From NCBI RefSeq assembly GCF_022458985.1, contig NC_061783.1, positions 10,694,413 to 10,758,412 of the forward strand: a DNA stretch of 64,000 nucleotides, read 5' to 3'. The notes under the pieces were generated by a model. The model worked only from the letters and a program-made list of their open reading frames with translations, was not told the origin of the DNA and searched no databases. The number at the start of each line of letters is the position of its first letter. Position 1 is the first letter of the stretch. This DNA comes from Mugil cephalus (taxonomy: Eukaryota > Chordata > Actinopteri > Mugiliformes > Mugilidae). The translations under genes and the position numbers were made by a program. Below, in pieces: positions 55,356-64,000 of the stretch.

Positions 55356-58300
55356 ATGGCGCGCGGTGACGGTCGTTTGGGGACCTGGCAGGTGCTGCTG
55401 ACCATCTCGCTGGTCATCGTCCCCCTGTCGGCTCACGGTAAGTCTGCCGGCTCTGCCGGCGTCCCACCCTGTGCGTGCGTGGATCTGTGCAAGGAAGCGC
55501 GCACGTGAATCAAATCACACCTTCGTTGTCATGGATCTGAAAAATGACAGTTACAGTGATGTATCTATGCAACATGGAGATGCAAATGCCTTTCAGTTTT
55601 TTTAGACACTGATAGCGTTAGGTTATATTTGATTGCCAGTAAAGGGAGAGCGTAAAGCTACTAGGCACTGATTTTTTTTAATGGGGTTTTAATTGGTTTT
55701 TAATAATGTCAATTTGTCCTCGTTTTTAAAGCATGAATAAAAATGCATTTAACAGACAGTCAGTATACATTGAGGAGCCATCTGTATGATCTGATCTTTT
55801 CTGCCTGGCTATTGATCAGTGACACTTGAACTGTGACCACTGTCATGTCCATTCAACGTGGTGGGGAGGGGAAAAAAACCTCTTGGCTAATTAGTTCAAA
55901 TATGTCCTTAGCTCTGTTGTTGTACATCTTTACGAGAAAGACGGATGCTGATCGGAGTCATTTGACAATTCAGTGCTGCAGCTGCTACTGGCCGCGGCGG
56001 TGCGCACCCCAGACAAAGGCGGGATTAGGCGCACCGTGTCCAGGCTACAGGAGGCCCCATTCATGCCGCTGAAAGGGTTGAATTCCTCCAGACGACCGGT
56101 GGAAAGCCCGAGACAACTGGGCAGACTACACACGGCTCCTCCTTCTCACTTAGGCTACTGTCCATCCCGTGAGACACACCGCCCGCAAACCTGATAGCCT
56201 GCAACCTGTCTCCACTGTCTCTGTGCCACACACACATGCGCGCTAGTGGAAATGAAGCGAGTCTTGGGACTCTTGTGGAAGCGAGCGCTGCCCAGCAACA
56301 GGGTGGCTCGTGCACGCAGAGGGTCGCTGGGGTTCACGTGAGCACGCGCTGCCATGGTGCCCCCCCCCCCCCCCCCCCAACCCTCCAACCCCGCCTCGCC
56401 ATCTCTGCGCCCTCAATGTGTACCCAGGCGTTAACGCTGTGGCATGTTGGTCTGTAAATATTCTCCAGGCGTCCCGTCTCTCATGGTTAAAACCACAGAG
56501 ACCACGTGACTTGGGACATGCGACAATACCCACAGCTGATTTATTTCACCTTTTAGGGATTTTTTATTCGCATCATCACTCAACTGTAACGGAACAAGCA
56601 CATAAGGAGAAACCCCACGACACAGTGTAAAACACAGCTTTAATATATATTCATGTTTTATGTTCCTTTAGATCCTTAGGGAATCTGGAGTCAGGATCGG
56701 CAAGTCAAGCAATTGTTGGGCATGAAAGAAATCAGAGAGGAGAGCCTCCCAGGCGGCTTTTTTTTTTTTTTTTTTTTTAGGTATATTTTCCAGTGACAAC
56801 CATAAAGCTGCTTCATATGAAGGCCCTGCAGTGCATCAATAATTATCCATGACCTGAGGTTTGCTCTGCCTCCCTTCAGTAAGTTTGGTTTTGAACATTG
56901 GCGCAGTGGGTGGTTAGCACATGTGTATGTCTGTGCCTTAGATTTCATTGCGTGCTTTAATTGTGTAGCTTATATTTTCAATTTCAAAGAAATTGACCAT
57001 AACCTAAGTGAACCAGTTCTTTTATTCATGAATCTCAAACTTGCCACAGGGGGATTTGCAATCATCCACCAGCAGCCTAAAAGACATTTAATATACTATC
57101 ATTTACTATCATTAAAAACCTATTAATATTCACAATTCCCAAGTCAGAGCCAGTGAATTTCTGGCACTTTTACCCGGTTTAAGCAACCAATCAACCATCA
57201 ACTGATGACTTCAGCTCTCAGTCCACACCCTTACTGGACGCCCATGTAAAGCAACGTGGATCGGAGCCAGAGTCTTGGGTGCTCTGGCGCGTGGGAGTGT
57301 GTGTAAGTGTGTGTGTGTGTCCGCCGTCTGAGTGAATGCATACTGTGAGGTCCATCTGCCTTGTAGCCCCGGAAAGCTCATGATATGTCACAGCAGATCA
57401 GATCAGATCACATCAGATCGTCATCATCTCCCCGATTCCCACACGCATAAACGCAGAAGGGGAGGGAAGAAAACTATTTATAGTTAAGAAAAAACAATAA
57501 TCTAACACAGGTTTATGGATGGACGTGTCAGGCTGGCCAGTCAAAGGTGCTGGGGGGGAATTAAGCGCTCGGAGCACATGCACAACTCAATTTGATTGTG
57601 GAAATGATCAATCATTATTAATAGATTCTTGATTTTGGATATAGTTGTGCTCCTTTTTCTACGCCTGACCGTGAACAGGTTTATATAAGTGGACGTGGGT
57701 TGCTACAAACAATAGTACAGCAACAGTGCACAGTGCCGGTTTCATACCTATTCCCTCTGTGTCCTGCTGGGAGTCTGCACTCTAACCAATCACAGTGACC
57801 TCAGGTAAAACTCGTTACCATGGCGACACGCTCAGTGTGATGCCAAGCAGGTTACAAGCCGATACGACAATTAAAGGTGCGGATCACAGCGACTCCTAAG
57901 ATGGGAGATCAAATTCATGCAAATTGATCGCCTTGCTCTTGTAATCCCTTCATGTTCCCCTATGCGCTCATAATCGCTATGAAGGCTGCCAGCTGCCGAG
58001 AGAGGACGCGGCATCTAATTCTCACCAGAGAGCAAATTGGCAGGTTGAACCTTTAAACGAAAACCGGATCGGCTTGTAATCAGTTTTAATCGGCGGAGCA
58101 TGTCTCTTTCACAAACTGTGGAGCTTTCAGGTTCCTTCCACCTCGATTTTTTCCCAGAGATGGAGCTGGCATGCCACCCTGACTGACTGGCTGATTGATT
58201 GAAAAACAAGAGAGCGCGCTAACACTGGATTCTCTGTTTCCACTGAAACTCCCTCGCTCCGTTCCTCCTTTCAACATGGCACCTCTTTACATCTCACCAT

Positions 58301-61300
58301 GGCAACTGCACTCCGTGTGTGTGTGAGGTGAATCTCATGGCTCCTCAGCCACCGCTAGTCTTCGTGACTCGAGGCACGTTCAGATGGTTTTTGTATTAGC
58401 TCTGAATGAAGTGCCAGACACTGAGAGCAGTGATCTCATTGGACACGGGGATTTTCAGGGTGGCAGTGGGAGAGCAGCCGCCCGGCCAAGTATCTGGATG
58501 AGTTTGGACGTTTGAGCGAAAGGGCAGTGGAAAAGTGTGAAAATGTGGGAGCATTACAACGAGAGACAGAGAGAGAGAGAGAGAAAAAACAAGGTCCTTT
58601 AAAGATATACAGTCTGGCATTTTAAGTAAATGACAAAAATCACTTTGCTGCCTTGAGTTAAATTAAAAGAAACATTCGTTTCTAGTAAAAAACATACATG
58701 CATTAGCCAGAATATTTCTTGGCCGGTGCATTAACGTCCTCAGAGCCTTCTTATAATGTGACACAGTATGTTAGTTAGTTAACTTGACAGCTGCTGGTTT
58801 TTTATTTTTTTTGCTACCTGCGGCCAGTTCCAGGCAGCAGTTTCTCCTGGATGTCCAAGTTTTTAGGCATAGCAGCGGCAATGATATCAATCTTTCCATC
58901 TGAATCCCAGCAAGAAAGCAAGAACTAATATTTTCCCAAACGAGCTGCAGAGTTAAAACAAACTCGCTCCACACTGCTTCGCAGTGTCGTATCCTGTTAT
59001 TCCTTCATCAGCTTCCAAGTCTTTTCAAGTTCCACGAAGCCAAGTCTTTTTTGTGCATGTGTGTGTGTGCACCATTGTACCAAACCGGAATTTTTGTCTA
59101 GATCTTTTGTGCATCTCCTATTTTCATTAGTCATCCAAATTCCACTCTTAAAAATTTTGCTATTTTTTTTGAAAACTGTGACCTCAACTTGGATTTGAAA
59201 GAGATCTCTTCCTGGCTTTTTACAATGTCTGGCTGCACAGTGTGAGTTTGAAATGAGCGGCCAATTGGCTGCATGTTAAGAATTTCTCTCTGTCTGTATC
59301 TCTCGGTCTCTCTGGCCATGTGTGAGCATCTCTTTCTCTCTTGCAAAAACACAGTAGTGACTGACCGGTCGGCCTCTAACATGTAGCTCTAAATCCTAAT
59401 CTAATCCTCGCCCTGTCTTGGTCACTAGAGCACATTAGTCAAGTCGCTCAATGTTCCTAATCCTACATCACTATACTTATAGCGGGTTCAAGAAGAGACT
59501 TTACTTCTCTTGTTCTCTTTGACAATTGATCATTTAGTTCCTAAAAGTGAGCAACGGCCATTTTTCATTTTTAAAATTTAAAAAATAGTGCATTTTTTTG
59601 TTAACTGCATGTTCGTCAAAATGAGTTTATTGTGAAAGGCAGAGTGTATTGTCCCAGAAAACCAGAAAACACTAGAGATCCACCGAAATGTTTCCCGCCT
59701 CATTAATCTTTCTCAAAGAAAACAGAGTAAGCGCCTTGGGATGAGTTAAATGCACACGTACGCCCCTTTGTTATTTTTTCACCTGCATTCAGATGTGATC
59801 ACAGAAGATAATTCCCACAGTTGACATTGCTTTTCACTGACAGTGACAGTTCATTTTGTGGCGCTGAACTACTTTTACACATGAAAGTCGGTTCACTTGT
59901 CATTTGGAGCACTATAAAAAGCCTTTAAAACATTTCTGTGGAGTCATTTTTGTGTACGATTGCTCAACAAACGGTTCGGTCTGTCTTTTTTTGCAGCCTC
60001 CAGGTTTGAACAAAGAACTGAAAAATTCTGTAACCTTTGTGTCCCCGGTTGACAGGGAGGCATTCACTGGTCAGGCACCACCATCACCACAACCAGTCAT
60101 CTGTCAGCAAGGAGGCCTTGAACACCAGGATGGTGCTTAGCGACGACTCGGCGGAGAGGGAGCACCTCATCGGGGCAGGGCTCGGCACTAGCACCAAGAT
60201 CCCGCTCAGCTCCACCAAACATCACCGTCCTCACAAACGCGTCCACCTAGATTTTGTAGAAGAGGAGCCACCCGCTGGGGAGGAGCTGACTGCGGGAGGC
60301 GCGGGCCCGGACCAGCCGGGGAACCCTTTGTCCGACGACGTCATCACCGTGGAGTTTCACAGTCCTGCGCCAGATATTGTGCCGTCTGACGTCGCTGTCA
60401 AATGGGCGAAAGTCCCCAAACCCCAGAAGCAGAAAGGAGGTGACCCGACAGCGTGGACTCTTTCCGATTTTTACGACTACCTGTCCCCCGACGACGACCT
60501 CTCGACGTTAGACACGACCCCGGAACCCGAGCCCACCCCTTCGCCTCCAGCCGACATGGAGGATGAGAATCCGCTCCTGGCTGGCTCTCCTGCTGCTCCT
60601 GAAAGCCCAGACGTGGACAGTAGCCCGTCCTTACCCGCTCCTCCCATGTCAGGGCCAGACAAGGGTGAAGGGGTGCCGGACATGGGTGGCGCCATTGGGC
60701 CCGGAGGCTGCAGGCTGGGCTTTGTGCTGTCCGGACCTGGGGTGTGCGTGTCTCAGTGTGACATTGAGCCCAATTTCTGCTTCAACGGAGGGGTGTGCAC
60801 CGTAGTGGCCGGAATGGGAGCCTTCTGCAGGTGAGAAACACTTTGCACATTGTGATGAGGATTGTTCATGATGTTCAGTAGGCTGAGAACAAGGCCAGTC
60901 ACTTCTTAGCTAACAACAACCACCACTCACAGTCAGTACAGTCTGTTGATGGCAGCAGGGGGTGTTTTTACAATTTGCCTCCAAATTAAAAAATTTGGAT
61001 CATCACTGGATCATTTCCAGTGCGTCTCTCCAACACAAAGGAAGGGATTTAGGACACTTCAGACGAGCGAACACTGAAAACACGAACATGCACAAAGACA
61101 GAAGGCTGGCTTAATGTGTCATGAGGGTTTGTCAAGATCACAGCGGGGGTCACCGAAGGATTAGCTCCGTTTTGAATGCGGGGGGTGAACGAGTGTGGGC
61201 GACGGCAGCCGACACACGCAGTGCGCACACGCAGAAAGTGCGATGAAAATTATAATACAGTGAGGTCAGGGAGGCGCACGCTGGACCACGTTAAATACAG

Positions 61301-61331
<31 letters not shown>

Positions 61332-62753
61332 ATCCTGCACGCCTCGATTGCACCATCTGCCCTGTCCTGCGGCCCTCGCCGTCAGCTTGGAGGTAAAACT
61401 ATTGCTCATCTTATCATGCCTGCTGAGCAAAATCACGCACAAACACAAACACACGTGCACACCGCTTAGCGGCATTCAAACACTTAAAAAGAAAACATAT
61501 CTGGAACACATGTGCCATATATGCACGCACGTGTCCTGATCCTTTGATCTCATTAAGTGCTAGGCTGCAGACTGAATCCCTGCTTTGCTGGACAGACCTC
61601 GGGGCACCATGTCATCAGCCATTTTACACTCTTTACTGTGTCTCGCAGTTGACAATACACTGTTGAAATTGGCACACACACACACTCTGGATAAGCTTCT
61701 TGGCCAGGACACTAGGGAAGTTGACCGCACACCAACAGTGTCATCTTAACGGCTAATGCCGCGTCTTTAGATTCTTTCTTCCTACCTCCCCTTTTCCGTG
61801 TCTTTTTAATCCAGGTGCAATGTGCAGGACTATATCTGGAACAAAGGCACCCGCTGCGACTGGGCGGTCACCGAGTTCCAGGTGTTGTGCGTGGTGGTGG
61901 GCGTGGCCTCCTTTGTGCTCCTCCTGCTCTTCATGATCGTCGTGTTCTTCGCCAAGAGGCTGCACCGCCTCAAGAACGAGAACAGGCGCCTTCGCAAACG
62001 CAGGTGTGTGTGTGTGTGTGTGTGCGACAGGGAGGTGAGAATGTGAAAATGTGAGCTGTTTGATTGCAAGTATCCAACCAAATACACCACCCAACTACAG
62101 ATAAAGATGCGATTTGATGGACCTGGAAAGCTGTAAATGCGCGTGATGCTGAAGGAGACATGTTACCGCTATTATTTATCACACAAATCTCACTCTCTCT
62201 GCCCCCCCTGCAGTAAGTACCGCACACAGAGCAGCGAGCCACAGACGGACGGCCTCTCGGTTTCCACAACAGCCGACGGCTCACAGCCAAACGTAAGGAA
62301 ATTGTGTGACACCCCTCCGCTCGCTCCCCAAGCTCACACTCACAACCTGGCGTACTATGACAACATAATCTGTCAGGTATGCCCCAGCTCTCCTCATGTT
62401 TGCTCTTCTCTCTCATTCCAGTTGTTGTTGTTTTTTCCCTCCCTCATCATGTTTGTCCATTTTTCTGTGAATTCCTCATTTCTCATCTCCTCCTCATTGT
62501 GTTCAAACCTACGTTGTCTCGAGTAATTATTCCATCTCCCGCACGTAGCCATCTTTATGTTCTTTCACACACCAAACCTTTTAACTCACCTGTTGAAACA
62601 TTAGTTTCTGTTTAGGATGTCCGCTCACAGTTGGGAAAACGTGCGGTGCATCTTTGTTTAATGCTTTTTCACACCTACCGATCCCTCCAGAGGCAATCAG
62701 CAGCCAGCTATACCTGGGAATATAAACCCAGAAACCCTTATAACCACTTCCAG
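55356..62753 (+). CDS. cspg5: CSPG5 / neuroglycan C (partial, 3' end outside the window)
   Basis: Neuroglycan C is a neural transmembrane chondroitin sulfate proteoglycan of the neuregulin-like EGF group, acting in neurite growth and synapse maturation. Exons: 55356-55437 (signal peptide, TWQVLLTISLVIVPLSAHG), 60056-60830 (acidic ectodomain and most of the EGF module), 61815-62003 (rest of EGF, transmembrane), 62214-62376, and a candidate 63-base exon 62691-62753. The ectodomain contains TAWTLSDFYDYLSPDDD and EDENPLL, like the human acidic box. The EGF-like module is about 246-300 (CRLGFVLSGPGVC, FCFNGGVC, CRCNVQDYIWNKGTRC). The transmembrane helix is 309-331, followed by KRLHRLKNENRRLRKR. 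The tail has LCDTPPLAP and YYDNIICQ, matching the human long isoform. The acceptor at 60056 was chosen because an earlier one at 59997 gives a stop in both usable frames. The terminal exon lies beyond 64000. Confidence 0.93.
55438..60055 (+). other. First intron of cspg5 (4.6 kb)
   Basis: No other gene is supported. Simple sequence includes poly-C at 56360-56378, poly-T at 56758-56779 and a short GATCA repeat at 57400-57420. A few 60-100 codon open frames lack homology. Confidence 0.5.
62004..62024 (+). repeat. cspg5: (GT)n tract forming the donor of cspg5 exon 3
   Basis: The intron after exon 3 starts directly with a run of about ten GT units, so any GT in the tract could serve as donor. 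Length changes here could alter splicing. Confidence 0.85.
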
Positions 62754-64000
62754 GTAAGCACAGTGGAGACGTCCACGTTTTGCCTGCAGCAATTTCCCAT
62801 CCTGGCTTTGCTTTGAGTCCGCCCACTGTGCAAACCGCTAGATTCCAGACCTCGGCTCTTCATTCGCTCCAAGGCCTCACTTCCTCTGCCTCCTTCCCGC
62901 ATCATATCTCCTACCAGCTGTGCTCCATGTTCACTCCAGGTGAAGTGATTAATCACCCCCACCCTCCGCAAAGGCCTCCCTCGGCCGGTTGTTCCCGAGG
63001 CTTCGCGTGTTTACCGCAGCGAGAATAAATAGCGAGCTCCCGCATTTTGCCGCCTCTCTTACCTCTGCCGCTTCCTGAGAAGCTTCCGTGAGGAAATTGA
63101 GCCTCCATTTTGTTCGACCTGCCAGCCCCCCCCCCCCCCCCCCCCCCCCGCAGCTCAAACAACCATTTTAGACCTCCGTGCAGCAGGTTTCCTCCTTTAC
63201 CCGGTTCTCTCCTACAGGTTGTGCATGTAGCGCTGCTGTAAAAGGGCGTTCGATCAGCAGCGGCATGTAAGAGTGCGTGTGAATATGAATGTGTGCTGAA
63301 TGTATTGATGTATTAATGTAAGTTCCTATGTATGGGTGGGGGGTTGCATTTGCGCGCTTGCAGGAAGATTTGTCATGTGTGCCGCTGTTCATCGCTCACA
63401 CGTGCTTGCAAGGACACTGAGGCAATTCACTAGGTTACTGGTGCATCAGGCTCAAAAATCAATGAGGATTCTTCTTAATTGGGGAAGATACAAGCAGAGA
63501 TTAGCCAAAAACAACATACAAGGTCTACAAGATCACCAAGAACATCACATTTAAGCCGCTGACCCAATTGTCCCTCGCGTGAAAGGGCATTTAGTGAGTT
63601 TTTGTCCAGCGGTAGTCGGCGTGGCGGATCAATGGTGTCCCACTTACCGAGCCCGCGACCTTCACATGCCTGTGACATGCCAATAGGCTGACGGCTTGAT
63701 CATGCAGACACAATAGTTTCGCCGCTCACGCCATTTAAATTTAAAGCGGGTCATCACACACGCGGACGGATTCTGAAAATCACACGGTAGCTCTCGATTC
63801 ATTAGCCGCAACGAAGTGAGAAAATATACTACTTTTTTATATACACCACTGCACTCAGAGTTGTGCTGGCATTTCCAGGCAGCGATTATGGACGTGTTTC
63901 CGTGCCTTCCTGATGTTGTAAATGTCAGGTGTAGAGGCTAAAAAGCCCCTGCAGGCGCACGGTCTGCAGTGCGGTGCTTTAAATGTCAAAAGGCCGTTCG
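62754..64000 (+). other. cspg5 intronic DNA to the right edge
   Basis: No further cspg5 exon is recognisable. The expected exon encoding a DDPSAPHK-like sequence was not found. A run of about 24 C residues at 63126-63149 is the main feature; short open frames have no support. Confidence 0.5.

Noticed and set aside
54782-55417. 211-codon minus-strand open frame over the cspg5 promoter
   Set aside because: GC-rich antisense of the cspg5 leader and exon 1 with a run of glycines from the (CTC)n tract; no homology.
59997-60055. Acceptor ttgcag at 59991-59996 as the start of cspg5 exon 2
   Set aside because: It brings in an early stop in the frame fixed by exon 1 and in the frame of the EGF-coding exon; the acceptor ending at 60055 keeps both frames.

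Overview
The window looks like nuclear DNA from a teleost fish. Vertebrate genes are split by mostly short GT-AG introns, the intergenic DNA carries (TG)n and poly-C tracts, and remnants of fish LINEs, a hAT element and the common teleost 'GGTCGCCAG...CAGGGCCAACA' repeat are present. I found no tRNA or rRNA gene, no CRISPR array and no prokaryotic feature. All gene models come from reading the sequence: splice sites, frame and remembered vertebrate homologues. No alignment was run.

Layout. 0.9-1.0 kb (-): first coding exon of tomm7, running off the left edge. 3.4-19.6 kb (-): hycc1/fam126a (hyccin), 10 coding exons plus a 5' UTR exon near 19.4 kb. 21.0-22.2 kb (-): a complete four-exon gene for a 247-residue helical protein I do not recognise. 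23.4-26.8 kb (+): klhl7, 12 exons. 27.8-31.2 kb (-): aste1, tail-to-tail with klhl7. 31.8-40.1 kb (+): smarcc1, 28 exons, head-to-head with aste1. 41.5-49.1 kb (-): a tandem array of tiny three-exon (one two-exon) genes for hydrophobic proteins of 53-108 residues, with interferon-response-like elements upstream of some units. 49.3-55 kb: LINE, DNA-transposon and other repeats. 55.36 kb to the right edge (+): cspg5 (neuroglycan C), missing its 3' end.

Synteny. From memory of the human map, tomm7-hycc1-klhl7 matches 7p15.3, while smarcc1-cspg5 matches 3p21.31 and ASTE1 lies on 3q. The window therefore joins two ancestral blocks near the klhl7/aste1 junction. In the fish, the small-protein array and repeats lie between smarcc1 and cspg5.

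Functions. The large genes are independent housekeeping or neural genes: TOM complex assembly, plasma-membrane PI4P synthesis, a CUL3 ubiquitin ligase adaptor, an XPG-like nuclease, a BAF chromatin-remodelling core subunit and a neural chondroitin sulfate proteoglycan. The most novel element is the array. Its exons share lengths, intron phases and a V-x-I-S-T-P motif before a hydrophobic segment, yet match no family I recognise.
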